In this document: in pieces, positions 22,201-27,492 of the stretch
Layout: every line of letters begins with the position of its first letter
Numbering within the stretch: position 1 is the stretch's first letter
IMG/VR virus record: IMGVR_UViG_3300009790_000040
Coordinates: 1-33,269 of that record
DNA from: a virus
Length of the DNA stretch: 33,269 bases
Strand: one strand, 5' to 3'
Notes under the pieces: generated by a model
Database searches by the model: none
What the model saw: the letters and a program-made list of their open reading frames with translations, nothing else
What the model was told of the DNA's origin: nothing
Program-made: the position numbers and the translations under genes

Positions 22201-24222
22201 GAACTGTTCTGTATACTTATCAAGTAATCTCTTAATGAATAATGCATCTAAACATTTAACTGAAGTATTAACTACAGCAGATGAAGCATCAGTAGCAGAA
22301 GAGAATACAGCATTACCATCTTCTGTATATTCTTTAATACCACTTGCTGCTCTAGCACATCCTTCAAATTTTGCTTTGGTATATGCAGAACCATTCTGAT
22401 TTACTGTAAATCCAGTAACTTCATTCAATCCAATAGTACCAGATGCTTCTGCTGAAGATGGTGATTGAATAAAGATAGTTGGAGGTTCAGTTGGACTATA
22501 TCCAGAACCAAAATTGGTTATATTAATATCAATAATTTGACCATTGAAAATGGTAGCTACAGCAGTAGCATCAGAACCACCTGCATAATTGCCAATTTGG
22601 TCTGTTCTTTCATCAACAATATAAACAGATGGAACATCTTGATATCCACTACCACCACTTAAAAGTTCAATATCAGTTACTCTTCCATCACCATCAACCT
22701 TAGTTTGTAGAATTTGTGCTCCTGTAGGATCTACAATAGCAACTCTAGGAGTTCCAACATATCCTTGACCAGCATTTAATACCTCAATACTACTAACCTG
22801 CCCATCAGTTAAAACTGCTCTTAATGATGCTTTAATCCCATTTTCTTCAGTTGGAGGGTCAATATAAATGTCAGGTACAGTTGTATAACCAATACCACCC
22901 TTAGTTACAGTTATACCACCACTAATAGAACCATTAGACATGGTTGGAGGAGCAATTGTAGCACCTCCAGGCTGTGTAAAAGTAAGTCTAGGTGTGAATG
23001 TATATCCACTACCAGAATTGGTGATTTCTAGTCCACTAACAGCACCATCTGTAACAGTTGCTTTAATAGTTGCTGTAGTAGAACCTGGTTTTGTAGGTGC
23101 TTGTACAGTTACTAAAGGTGGGTTTGTATCACTATATCCATATCCACCATCTAGAAGAGAAACATTCTTAATACCATTAACCAATGCTGTAGCAGATGCA
23201 CCAGAACCAGTATCAGAATTTATAGAAACTTTTGGGGGATATTCAAATCTATAATTACTTCCATTAGAACTTGTAGAAACACCAGTTAAAGTACCATCAT
23301 CATCTATACGTGCATATCCAATAGCACCCGAACCAAAGGACGGAATTGGTGCTTCAACAGAGTATAAAGATAAGAATCTACCATTTAAAGGAGTATCTTT
23401 AAATATAAACTGATTTCCATCAATAAAGAAGTCTATTTTAGGAATAAGAAGTCTATTATCATAAACTGCTAAAACATATTCATCTATAACAGGTTCATAC
23501 ACTTCACTATTTCTTGTCATAGTGAATTGACGCTTATTATCACCAAAACTATTTGATAAATTGTCAATTCCTATAATATTATTCTCAACAAAACCACTCA
23601 AATATGTAATAAAGGTACTAGAAGAACCATCTGCATCCAATTTTAATCTTGGTGCTTCGGTAAAAATAATATCAGTGCCTTCTACAGTATAATCAATATT
23701 TGGAATTAAAACTTCACCATAAGCCTGTACAATTAAATGTTGTGCAGAAGGTGGTGCAATTGGATTATTCTGAGAAGTTAACGCAAATTTAGTTGTTGTA
23801 CCATCAAATAATGTTAATGGACTTGCAAGACCTGTCCACTTAAGTTTAACCTGTTCGTATGAAACACCTGGACTTAATGCAATATTAGGAGCATGTGTTG
23901 TCTTTTCATAGTATATTACCTCGTCTCCAATTAAAATAGATCCATCGTTCTCTAAAAATGGGTCTACACTCTCTACAACTATAGTATCATCAGTCGGTCC
24001 AATAGGTTCTACAATCTTAGTTACACCATCAAGTATTCCTATATCCAGTTTATCAATATCCAGATATTGTAGGAAATTGTTTAAAATATTTTGCCCTAAT
24101 CCAGTCTTTTCTTGGGATCTGTAATAATATTCAATGAATTTATTAAACAGAGGATATTCATCCTCTATGAAAGCTGGGGTCTGTGACCTGACCGATTGGG
24201 AGACTTTATTGATATTTGCCAT
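10246..24222 (-). CDS. Giant modular tail/baseplate fibre protein, N-terminal part (4,658 aa)
   Basis: This frame starts 5 bases after the gp6 stop, so it is the next gene in the baseplate operon. In T4 the gene after gp6 is gp7, and a gp7-like tether role for the N-terminus is possible but unproven. Approximate modules by residue: 1-60 helical N-terminus with Tyr-rich 'FIEYYYRSQEK'; 60-300 beta modules; 310-610 seven glycine-rich GSGY repeats; 1120-1310 six more; 1420-1550 YHYH domain (HSPIIGWAFDGNPIYGPYGY); 1612-1623 EF-hand-like loop; 1830-2210 beta-propeller-like repeats; 2210-2450 LamG-like; about 3590-3640 'LNGVVQNP' fibre module; 4050-4260 LamG-like; 4435-4510 helical module; then the first 'YPRS' repeats. 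It ends at TAA 10246-10248 in mid-repeat, and the protein continues in the -1 frame. It is far larger than usual T4-type fibre proteins (about 1,000-1,300 residues). The receptor-binding role is inferred. Confidence 0.88.
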   Translation of the reverse strand: MANINKVSQSVRSQTPAFIEDEYPLFNKFIEYYYRSQEKTGLGQNILNNFLQYLDIDKLDIGILDGVTKIVEPIGPTDDTIVVESVDPFLENDGSILIGDEVIYYEKTTHAPNIALSPGVSYEQVKLKWTGLASPLTLFDGTTTKFALTSQNNPIAPPSAQHLIVQAYGEVLIPNIDYTVEGTDIIFTEAPRLKLDADGSSSTFITYLSGFVENNIIGIDNLSNSFGDNKRQFTMTRNSEVYEPVIDEYVLAVYDNRLLIPKIDFFIDGNQFIFKDTPLNGRFLSLYSVEAPIPSFGSGAIGYARIDDDGTLTGVSTSSNGSNYRFEYPPKVSINSDTGSGASATALVNGIKNVSLLDGGYGYSDTNPPLVTVQAPTKPGSTTATIKATVTDGAVSGLEITNSGSGYTFTPRLTFTQPGGATIAPPTMSNGSISGGITVTKGGIGYTTVPDIYIDPPTEENGIKASLRAVLTDGQVSSIEVLNAGQGYVGTPRVAIVDPTGAQILQTKVDGDGRVTDIELLSGGSGYQDVPSVYIVDERTDQIGNYAGGSDATAVATIFNGQIIDINITNFGSGYSPTEPPTIFIQSPSSAEASGTIGLNEVTGFTVNQNGSAYTKAKFEGCARAASGIKEYTEDGNAVFSSATDASSAVVNTSVKCLDALFIKRLLDKYTEQFLPDVPSLDYSQIDVRTAIKTIKDFYASKGTSYSIAYPFKLLYGETVSISYPKDQIIKPSAATWSIDTILRATLVSGDSRNIKDALLIQDRDIADSNVQDASALVENFISIKTSEQTIYELVLSEETINGTFTVPYKTKLAEPLNATDGIITVDSTIGWPERNGEFVIGTGVGSEVVQYKEKSLNQFIECTRSVNNIVEDWDSATEVTSNFRVYLNKGTAQEVQMNIVGIVDAQQTTLTDTGSYYLPGDKLSVSKLGGTGIGPDLTTWLYNVKKLIEVTDISYGGVNNQSATVTCSNNHGLLVGDQVTVYGANPIIYNGTFLVTSRDSDLIFQYNLPQPATVVPQGNILVSVDLNKGKSINSAVNNAISPYTTNIQNSFFNDDYVYVASTGIPNYEIGPFPGSALLPGNQRKLNRFPKLATTISTKNDITSGPIGTWVNGVSIWSYKSTSSKTFGAVTDVSITNAGSGYDAASPPAITMTGGGGEGATASVVVNGSLSEITVTNGGSGYTSSPLVSIVGGGGSGAAATAIITKGEVSRILIKAGGSGYTSQPAITIVGGEGQGAAGTASVRGPIQSIGITNGSVEYTSSPTVTLSSGKGAVAQAIVNDGRIISIAIISAGSGYTTAPEVTIQGVGFGAIARATIDTDGENAGRVTGIEIINRGINYVQGTTLINLTSVGQNATFTANVFQWNYNLQATSQFDSAKGSVFTGYNNEYGGEYAHLSNPQKMSYILGDNLYEQVGTGNILEKEEQIVHSPIIGWAFDGNPIYGPYGYQDPTDQGSTTVRLRTSYELKTELVYDDTTNPVPNRTAGPLLTEEPAGNFVEDYKYTFGLGDLDQYNGRFCKTPDFPNGNYCYFVTIDATETGNPLFPYVIGPSFNSVVDAWNLSSGATQQNIPQGVVRYRDPYENVDIDVDRVPNASTAALTTENGEILLFEIEDENRDGVIDEYETADPDQMFEESPLQLFDYFPKVKFDSKVDIEVETTTKFEDASVTGFTIENPGKSYQVDDRLIFDNSDTDGTGVSARISKIKGESVAAYSFENISGLNYGVLKTNDPHNLVAGDTVFVDYTPQMQNTNKTFTVRQYKGIEEIVIDQRGSGYNTDIPPTITIDGNGTSGQLEAIVSAVGSIDTINIVISGSGYTSNPRVILSHPQIFKKADYYISKIENNNYVKINDTIISDSKEIFICGKTKDSIGNTVGFVAKLSATGVKEWENTLESTDGQNYTEFQKLYVDGNDVWVVGNNEPNSTILAAYNPDVILVKYTQAENGLSAALQFQKGYAGISGSTRADHVSAVQKCSDTRVVIGGYTNTNSANPYDAFIASIDTTGNFAIKRKLVSTNKSEKIVDMKVITTTAGVNELYFLMEVAQNDSTTDINIAFGKATITTSAINIDFIKEYSTTLYSMIDGSLVFDEFNECYISTTLRLKSDATTRDSFWIGKISTTGSLLWNYRYVSPGRDINLAKKSAIDIFGDLNIAFTRHNTTTGVKTVDSVKIGYDGIVKNHSTNEFNKNRIEGITAHAVNVDNSGDVFINGQTQWNRNEFIFDFAANEQTDVTGHYTLTSVGASSAVTFADNMAKIYGYQPAGSSSTWENSYLKVAGSELGTTLANDWTLEFFVYKSASQSQTLSQTVQTLMGIGGAKDATGGLWLGYDNSSGELQMVITNQTTQLVNGSGQSSSQTTMYADNSWQTIAVRKEGNVFKAFVNGIEVITGTLSNTAFGSKDLYFGNQVGFGTLATDFSQNYQGQFFIDNIRLRNRAVAPTVPSDITTLPPVASFAFAHDWADDAWFTNNITKYDYIDYNAWGLKVDKNSDAVRLGDKGVQTNTQLGFVRTAVTPVTGSVLTIGEADFALGDAGLQTLDFDDATITMTPGTETLTYTNDIWSSRTATVPSPGSQKLQVSAVVKDRYFFKVTNTVKIDNIQELTINQPFMFTVGAKLRLNNLSSGTFINSGYITKVDIPNKKIYIAVQNNTWTDDLNNGILVSEQFNEVDTYGIVGPVPNDVNEMLGYSFAQVDNTTPGTFDINMNTYDAPANIGGTNNLDDFARFKPFNPVDYSVRIDEVGGASPFIVGSVVSLTADDISFNSAYNTCQITNLTAVTKISLITNLQRILQVTAVANSDEVYVITGTSHYLSKGEIIYVDGNPSESSGGTVYDEYDGAFAVDTIVSPLEFTYKLPQAAVTSPATSGGLVSIYVKSPTLKMYYGHQYIFDLSHSSLAGGNLSFAKDNLYKLEYSFNSIERIGTPGVTGQGTVTPSVKLKIDQDIVTNISYYFDPSRTGTDSPVISDSYLDVTDSPYTGNFVISSTTGQTITRGADTFKFPLLNEPEGDGDITQTTYTTSSLKAVGSIGDIRIINPGGFYTKLPIVTGIASTRKIERVQIVEPGTEYAVGTYNGVPIGGDGEGGFVQITVADGTDDDGVLIPGQIQEVLVTSPGKGYTTALIDVESIPGILGSGLTGSGADLSVVIPPFGSEASIFTKGDKVGKIKKLKNNNFGYDYPHDYTLRPEITFPLNAQLTSTSILESITVTNPGSGYATAPTVIIQGGGGSGATAEASIKNGRLDVIEVKDPGAGYSSTPKVSLRSSFNYVVNLDLGLLQFAYPHGIVNGSEISVAVTDTGDGADYPLSAGATGRLNPNTTYYAISGSANSLEDDQLKIAITAQNAELGDALAFVNAGTGRQSVLTESFGGAATANVITSTFLEGELVYQGDSLEVSTATGYVSTNSGWQIGPRILKIVDYDGVFAEGQQITGVISKSSGTISDLKFARGVLDIGSITKTTGQFIDDVGKPSEIIQKIQDSYYYQDFSYAVKSAVSISEWKEILIRNVHPASFKVFGELNLNEYGQIPNKDTFFELTKSVELAQEAIVPNIQNFALVEPIYTEFNNTEVLFRQKRLTSSENILTSVVQRVDDISSQFDGIKTSFPLTVNGGTVVANANQLMVVLNGVVQNPETAFTIQQDSIVFNEPPKPPASVKYANVTIENIQGFELTFSNTSGIFPSLGDVIRGSSSDARLTVIKVVGNTVTGYYSDVPQFILNELCNVAATGFSGNLDSITQFGGLGLYTFGESITNLEGNVAKIEKVNLETGQEMPIAKLRYSIGPSTTTFEVIDPTSETPSPVPGGTFQQDINYQLGSEIFTLVSSIDNADSTSLTVVRNALGTSASNQTDGTPVYTTKILVTDQLTLSKTAGTYTSTPGLFDIQLNDIIYGAQSGVISRITATSAYQDPVTGEFIGQVDISPGSSFFGLLFNRITSQTYPNVVLDDIAASVVSIVDHVDNVTGFDGNFPANEQINNYIVPFNNLTGTIQNNEVIRNYKIDYGNNTNEFVTGEDGRVRKLAFYDKEGKGFFSSGQVIRSRDTKAEVIGYNQARNTVYLGKIGRTKSNGEDYFDFDFAGNAQIDTAQKKFGSASLQLTAGTTDYIWCQTTSEFAFGTGEFTVELYVRADTSSLTGTIDILDTRVGNATEVAFRLYLETGQVRWHVNGSNLVTSGGTTVVANTWTHIAYVRSGTTGKLYIDGVEVGSGTDNTTYVAKPLFVGVGYAFSTGYIGHVDEIRVSDNARYTGAFTPASGIFQGDTNTKLLLHFDGADGTQWTQDWSGTESFNKGEYFNNDAIPATIRWIGKHTFVAGTSNAALTFNDGTIKDVTAATYDGETGVLVMTIGSHSFTTSNTVVIGANKLPFTCDKDLNATEHRYPRTTDPSYNKSLTITSVTGTTITVNVGRAVQRGFVGNTNRYYNAATLIESNLEFIAKEAVYLLEQKFPNFTVINGSVNCQDDVKDICRSIAEDIRNGANNKIWDAASYYVDRVDVNNVKLLNVEKEIVETVWTYGKLKQILDYIVTNDVWDVQGDHGLTQTYDTSITESSGSAATKLTPTGAVYNPLNGDLTLTVASHGLFSKTSLSINGGGYNPDTGVLTCTTASAHNLSSSDKLQLDDESLTFTCTMDQNRSEHKYPRSSDEASQGWLDVVIVDSTTFQVNVGKTPDVIFNPTAATYSG
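10695..10917 (-). repeat. Helical module starting with Cys, copy 1
   Basis: It begins 'CQDDVKDICRSIAEDIRNGA' and continues with 'AASYYVDRVD', 'EIVETVWTYGKLKQILDYIV' and 'TNDVWD'. It matches the helical modules at 4272-4483 and 3429-3640 in Cys position, the 'D(I/L)..G.N' turn, the Tyr and the '(E/S/A).V.(T/Y)' helix, though it is the most divergent of the three. It lies in the first reading frame, upstream of the frame break. Confidence 0.6.
11450..12070 (-). other. LamG / concanavalin-like domain 2 in the giant protein
   Basis: Translation opens with 'QKKFGSASLQLTAGTTDYIW' and continues with 'GTGEFTVELYVRADTSS', 'NTWTHIAYVRSGTTGKLYID', 'GYIGHVDEIRVSDNARYTGA' and 'LLLHFDGADGT'. These are the hallmark strands of Laminin_G_3-type concanavalin-like domains, including the terminal 'G.IDE(I/V)R(V/I)S..ARY...FTP' motif. 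Such domains usually bind carbohydrate or protein ligands. It lies at about residues 4050-4260, just before the helical module and repeat array. Confidence 0.9.
16870..17590 (-). other. LamG / concanavalin-like domain 1 in the giant protein
   Basis: Translation gives 'ANDWTLEFFVYKSASQSQTL', 'LWLGYDNSSGELQMVITNQT', 'NSWQTIAVRKEGNVFKAFVN' and 'GQFFIDNIRLRNRAVAPTVP'. The strand pattern and the closing 'G.(F/I)..ID(N/E)IR(L/V)' motif match LamG-like jelly rolls. It directly follows the beta-propeller-like stretch, at about residues 2210-2450. Confidence 0.8.
17590..18730 (-). other. Beta-propeller-like stretch (SBBP-type repeats) in the giant protein
   Basis: Repeating units include 'IFICGKTKDSIGNTVGFVAK' followed by 'LSATGVKEWENTL', 'RVVIGGYTNTNSANPYDAFI' followed by 'ASIDTTGNF', and 'SFWIGKISTTGSLLWNYRY' and 'DVFINGQTQW'. 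The alternation '(V/I)...G.T.......FV.K.(S/D)..G...W...' matches SBBP/Kelch-like blades seen in bacterial beta-propellers. I count about 6-7 imperfect blades over residues 1830-2210. The fold is inferred; no catalytic residues are evident. Confidence 0.55.
19354..19389 (-). other. EF-hand-like calcium-binding loop in the giant protein
   Basis: The twelve residues at 1612-1623 read DENRDGVIDEYE. They have Asp1, Asn3, Asp5, Gly6, Ile8, Asp9 and Glu12 at the canonical EF-hand loop positions, preceded by an acidic 'LLFEIE' and followed by 'TADPDQMFEESP'. Ca2+ binding is inferred from this exact match; the flanking helices are not obvious. Confidence 0.7.
19580..19965 (-). other. YHYH domain in the giant protein
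   Basis: Residues about 1420-1550 contain 'HSPIIGWAFDGNPIYGPYGY', then 'LDQYNGRFCKTPDFPNGNYC' followed by 'YFVTID', and finally 'PYVIGP'. This is the YHYH domain signature known from bacterial and cyanophage structural proteins. Its biochemical role is not established as far as I know. It sits between the second glycine-repeat block and the EF-hand loop. Confidence 0.9.
20240..20840 (-). repeat. Glycine-rich GSGY beta-repeat block 2 (6 units)
   Basis: Six units of about 35-40 residues follow 'GSGYT..P.(V/I)(T/S)I.GGGG.GA.A.A.(V/I)..G.(V/I)..I.(I/V)...'. The tyrosine turns read GSGYDAAS, GSGYTSS, GSGYTSQ, SVEYTSS, GSGYTTA and GINYVQG. Regular turns of this kind suggest a beta-helix or beta-solenoid shaft (inference). 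Similar single units occur near 14480-14640, 18780 and 1-110. Confidence 0.85.
22430..23330 (-). repeat. Glycine-rich GSGY beta-repeat block 1 (7 units)
   Basis: Seven units of about 40 residues sit near residues 300-600. Each has a G(S/Y/Q/I)(N/G)Y turn followed by 'P.(V/L).(I/V/F)' and a 'DG.(V/I)' hairpin: GSNYRFE, GYGYSDT, GSGYTFT, GIGYTTV, GQGYVGT, GSGYQDV and GSGYSPT. It is the same family as the block at 20240-20840 but more divergent, lying close to the baseplate-proximal N-terminus. Confidence 0.85.
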
Positions 24223-24227
24223 CTAAT

Positions 24228-26261
24228 TTAGAAACAACTAGAAGTGAGAGAACCTGTATTATTAATTGAAGCAACTTCTACTAGAGTTGGTGCTTGATTA
24301 AAGACCTTTGGTGTCAAACTATTTAGAGGTACAGTAGGAGGTGGTGTTGAACCAGTTGGACTTACTGTAACTTCTGGATTAATTAAATTGATAATAGTAC
24401 CAGGAGTAGATGCTGGAATAGTAGAACTGTTGGAAGGTATAAACAACGTTGGTAATGATAAATCCGTTGGAAGTTGATTGACATCAATCACACTTCCTAC
24501 ACCAGTAACCGCATCAGATAGATTTAAATTTGTAGATGATGGTACATTATCACCAGCACCAACAATATTAATAGGACCAATACATATATCACCAGTATCA
24601 TAATTAATAGAACCAGCATTATTATTAGTGTATACCTTCTTATTTCCAGTGTTATAGAAGGTTCTCAACTTACCAAATCCATCATCTTCAAATTGCTGAT
24701 CAATTCCAGGTCTATCTGCTGTCCTAAAATTACCTGATAATATCACAGGTTCTTTCTTACATCCAGCAGAATCAGAACCATCAACATTACTTGGAGCACT
24801 ATTGTATAATGCAGAACCAGTAGAAATACAATAAGTATTAGTTTGATTGGTTTGGGGTTTAATATATTTCAAAAGTGATGTTTGAACAGAAACATCAGTA
24901 ATTGCCTTATCGGATAAAGTAATTGCATTTTGGAATTGTTGATTTCTAAATGTTGAGTTAAAGTTATTAATCTGAGTCTGAGTAGCCCAATCACCAACAC
25001 TATTCTGTATATTTGTTTTAATAGCAGATGTATTGTTAGTTACACCAGTATCGTACAAAGCATATACTTTAGGATAGATATAAAGTTGATCTGGGTCAAT
25101 AACTACAGGGTCAATAGATGCCATTGCATAACTTCTAAGATCTGCAGCAATGCTCTTTTTAGTTGCATCGTTTAAAGAAGAACCAGTCTTAGTTTTAATA
25201 GCAATATAAACTTTACCGTAAATTGGTGGATTTAATGAATCACCACCATAAGCAATAACAGAATCTGCATTAGAATATATTTTTTTAGTAATTACAGCAT
25301 AATCTTGTGCTGTAACTGCTCTATATTGAGAAGAGTAGTATCTAGGAGCCATATACTTAATAGACTCAACTGTCTCTGCAGCAGAACCTTGTTGTGACTT
25401 CTCTTTTGTTGTTAGAGTAACATCTCCGTTTGGGGGTGTAATTCCAAGACTATCATTAAGAGAACCTATAAAGGTAAACTTCTGTATTTCATTTGCTTCT
25501 GAACCAGAAGTAACTAAGTACTCTAAATTAATTATTTCACCGTCTTTAAGTTTTCTACCAACACTATCATCACCAAATCTTACTTCATATCTTTGATCTT
25601 CACCTTCAGCAATAAAATAAACCCTAGTGGAAGCAGTTAGATTAGTAACAGTATCAACTAAGTTGTATAAGTCGGATGTAGTAGATGCTTCGTTTGGTTT
25701 AACAGTTACCTCTAAAGTACTAATATCAGCATCTTCAGCAGGTATTTTATAATTTTGATTTTGAAAGGTATTAACAACATATTGAAAGTCCATAATAGAA
25801 CCTTCTTTAACCATCAAATTATCGAATACTGCAACACCAGTGGTCGTATTAACCTCTACAGTGGTGTCAGAAAGTACATTCCATATAAAGTTTCCTCCAC
25901 TCGCAACAGGCCCCTTAGAGAGGGTTATACTGCTAGGATAAGAACTATTTGTCATTGAGGTCTGAACCTCTAAGTGCAAGCATGCCTTAGAACAGGAAAT
26001 TGACCTTGGAACATAGTTTAAAAGCTTAGCAATACTAACAATATTATCTCTCAATGTCGCAGAAGGAAGAAACGCTTCATTCATTGCCATATTTGCATTA
26101 AACGCACTATAATACGTGTTATATGCTAAAGTATCGATAAGATATGATAATCCTGACCCTTCAAAATCATAATCCGAAAACTCATTTCGAGTTCTCAGAT
26201 AGGTTTTGATGGATGATTTAATATCCTCAAAATCTAATGCTGTCAGATTATTCGTTTGCAT
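24228..26261 (-). CDS. 6: Baseplate wedge protein gp6-like
   Basis: This 677-residue protein (T4 gp6 is 660) forms the wedge ring of the contractile-tail baseplate. The N-terminal 'DFEDIKSSIKTYLRTRNEFS' and 'FNANMAMNEAFLPSATLRDN' segments, followed by 'LLNYVPRS', are the standard opening of cyanophage gp6 and related baseplate-J proteins. Residues about 300-470 hold the conserved core, with 'YMAPRYYSSQYRAVTAQDYA', 'YGGDSLNPPIYGKVYIAI' and 'IDPDQLYIYPKVYALYD'. The C-terminal 130 residues are Pro/Ser/Thr/Asn-rich. Its start ATG overlaps the gp25 stop by one base (GGATAATG, a fair ribosome binding site), which suggests translational coupling. Confidence 0.95.
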   Translation of the reverse strand: MQTNNLTALDFEDIKSSIKTYLRTRNEFSDYDFEGSGLSYLIDTLAYNTYYSAFNANMAMNEAFLPSATLRDNIVSIAKLLNYVPRSISCSKACLHLEVQTSMTNSSYPSSITLSKGPVASGGNFIWNVLSDTTVEVNTTTGVAVFDNLMVKEGSIMDFQYVVNTFQNQNYKIPAEDADISTLEVTVKPNEASTTSDLYNLVDTVTNLTASTRVYFIAEGEDQRYEVRFGDDSVGRKLKDGEIINLEYLVTSGSEANEIQKFTFIGSLNDSLGITPPNGDVTLTTKEKSQQGSAAETVESIKYMAPRYYSSQYRAVTAQDYAVITKKIYSNADSVIAYGGDSLNPPIYGKVYIAIKTKTGSSLNDATKKSIAADLRSYAMASIDPVVIDPDQLYIYPKVYALYDTGVTNNTSAIKTNIQNSVGDWATQTQINNFNSTFRNQQFQNAITLSDKAITDVSVQTSLLKYIKPQTNQTNTYCISTGSALYNSAPSNVDGSDSAGCKKEPVILSGNFRTADRPGIDQQFEDDGFGKLRTFYNTGNKKVYTNNNAGSINYDTGDICIGPINIVGAGDNVPSSTNLNLSDAVTGVGSVIDVNQLPTDLSLPTLFIPSNSSTIPASTPGTIINLINPEVTVSPTGSTPPPTVPLNSLTPKVFNQAPTLVEVASINNTGSLTSSCF

Positions 26262-26680
26262 TATCCAGCTCTTTGTAAAACAAATTTAACTTCTTCAACT
26301 ATAGGTATGCCTACAACTTGATACTGAACTGTTACTGATAATTTATTATTCCCTTTAAATGGGATACAATTAACATTTCGTAGTTGTACTCTACGCTCAT
26401 ACTGATTAATGGTATTTATTATCTCACTCTTGATTGCGTCTGCACTAAAGGCATCTAAAGGTTCAAATAACAAAGAATACACTCCACACCCAATATTAGG
26501 TTGAAATGGTTTTTCACCAGGAGTTGTCATTACTAAGTTTCTAATAGATTGCTTAATAGAATTATCATCTTTAACGATAGATACATCGTCTGTAAATGGA
26601 TTTCTACCAAAAGCCATTCCAATATCGTTAAATGACCTAGACTTTGCCAGATCTTTACTACTAAGTGGTTTAAGAGCCAT
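26261..26680 (-). CDS. 25: Baseplate wedge / sheath initiator gp25-like
   Basis: The product is 139 residues (T4 gp25 is 132). It belongs to the gp25/TssE lysozyme-like fold family that nucleates sheath assembly on the wedge. The diagnostic region is residues 42-75, 'IRNLVMTTPGEKPFQPNIG' then 'CGVYSLLFEP', where family members carry the EPR-type motif (here EPL). It is followed by the helix 'AIKSEIINTINQYERRVQL' and the strand 'LSVTVQYQV'. The gene overlaps the small upstream gene by 11 bases and ends overlapping the gp6 start. It acts together with gp6 in the baseplate. Confidence 0.95.
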   Translation of the reverse strand: MALKPLSSKDLAKSRSFNDIGMAFGRNPFTDDVSIVKDDNSIKQSIRNLVMTTPGEKPFQPNIGCGVYSLLFEPLDAFSADAIKSEIINTINQYERRVQLRNVNCIPFKGNNKLSVTVQYQVVGIPIVEEVKFVLQRAG

Positions 26681-26816
26681 TATCTTTAGGTGAGTTACTG
26701 ATATCCTTTTTCAAAAATTTATCACTTCTGGGATCTGTAATTAAGTACTTACAATACTCCCACCCATTCTTTTTAAATTCATCGCTCATATCAACTGGTC
26801 TATTGGCGTCTGCCAT
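26670..26816 (-). CDS. Small 48-residue protein of unknown function
   Basis: The ATG at 26816 opens 48 codons ending TAA at 26670-26672. The product begins MADANRPVDMSDEFKKNGWE and ends SPKDNGS. It is charged, with no membrane segment or signal peptide, one Cys, and a likely short central helix. It fills the only apparent gap between the 2OG-oxygenase-like gene and gp25, on the operon strand, and overlaps gp25 by 11 bases. That packing supports its being real. I do not recognise the family. Confidence 0.7.
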   Translation of the reverse strand: MADANRPVDMSDEFKKNGWEYCKYLITDPRSDKFLKKDISNSPKDNGS

Positions 26817-26838
26817 GATAATAGGGATATACCACTAT

Positions 26839-26846
26839 TATTTAGT
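26839..26846 (-). promoter_or_regulatory. Candidate T4-type late promoter (ACTAAATA)
   Basis: The minus strand reads CTACTAAATAATAG. ACTAAATA matches 6 of 8 bases of the T4 late-promoter box TATAAATA, including the TAAATA core. It overlaps the stop of the 2OG-oxygenase-like gene and lies about 22 bases upstream of the 48-residue gene, in the only intergenic gap of the region (25 bases). It could start a late transcript for the small gene, gp25, gp6 and the giant fibre gene. An AT-rich genome yields such matches by chance. Confidence 0.4.
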
Positions 26847-27492
26847 AGGTTCTTTCAAAATCTATGTTAAATGATAAACTCACTCTATCTTCATCTGTAG
26901 TATTAGTTTGAATTCCATGCATCAACCATCCAGGGAATAATAAAAGTTGACCTTGTATTGGTTTTATCTCATGTCTAGGGGTCATTCCATAAAACACCGT
27001 GGAAGTACCTAAATGGGGATTTGGGGAGTCAAAAAACAGATTTCCATCTTCTCCATTAGTTTTAAAATAATAGACCCCAGAAATGTCTGCAGAACCATGA
27101 TGATGTAAATGACCGTAATTACCTTTCTTAAATAACGAAAACCATGATTCAGTTACCTTACAGTTACCATTAAAATTTAAGTACTTACAATAATCCTGTA
27201 GATGAGTTGCTAATTCTGCTAAAAATACTTGCATATGATACTCTTCACATACATTGAGTTTAAAAAAGATATCTGATAGGTAATGACTAGACCAACACTC
27301 ATTCATATCGAATGTTATATTATCCTTTATAGTCTTCTTTAATTCATCCTGAACTCCATCATAATTTTTTACCATACTCTGATATAGCGGAGTTGGGTAT
27401 AAATTATGTATTTTTTGATCTGGATCTAAAAAGTACCTAGTTTCAGCGTGAGCTGGATTTGCCAACTCATTTGACATCACTTCTTCTGACAT
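26842..27492 (-). CDS. 2OG-Fe(II) oxygenase-like protein, single domain (TIGR02466/2OG-FeII_Oxy_5-like)
   Basis: This 216-residue protein has a double-stranded beta-helix core. Candidate metal ligands are in 'YGHLHHHGSADISGVYYF' (H128-H132, D136) and the distal His192 in 'LLLFPGWLMHGI'. Arg203 in 'EDRVSLSFNI' is the usual 2-oxoglutarate anchor. 'ISGVYYF' and 'FPGWLMH' are typical of the TIGR02466 family, common in cyanophages, whose substrates are unknown. It overlaps the ho1 stop by one base (TAATG), so the two are probably coupled. Hydroxylation of a protein or small molecule is inferred from the family and not shown. Confidence 0.85.
   Translation of the reverse strand: MSEEVMSNELANPAHAETRYFLDPDQKIHNLYPTPLYQSMVKNYDGVQDELKKTIKDNITFDMNECWSSHYLSDIFFKLNVCEEYHMQVFLAELATHLQDYCKYLNFNGNCKVTESWFSLFKKGNYGHLHHHGSADISGVYYFKTNGEDGNLFFDSPNPHLGTSTVFYGMTPRHEIKPIQGQLLLFPGWLMHGIQTNTTDEDRVSLSFNIDFERTY

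Noticed and set aside
24310-24330. Late-promoter-like CTCTAAATAG on the minus strand
   Set aside because: It lies within the gp6 coding region, with no gap upstream of the next start at a suitable distance; probably chance in AT-rich DNA.
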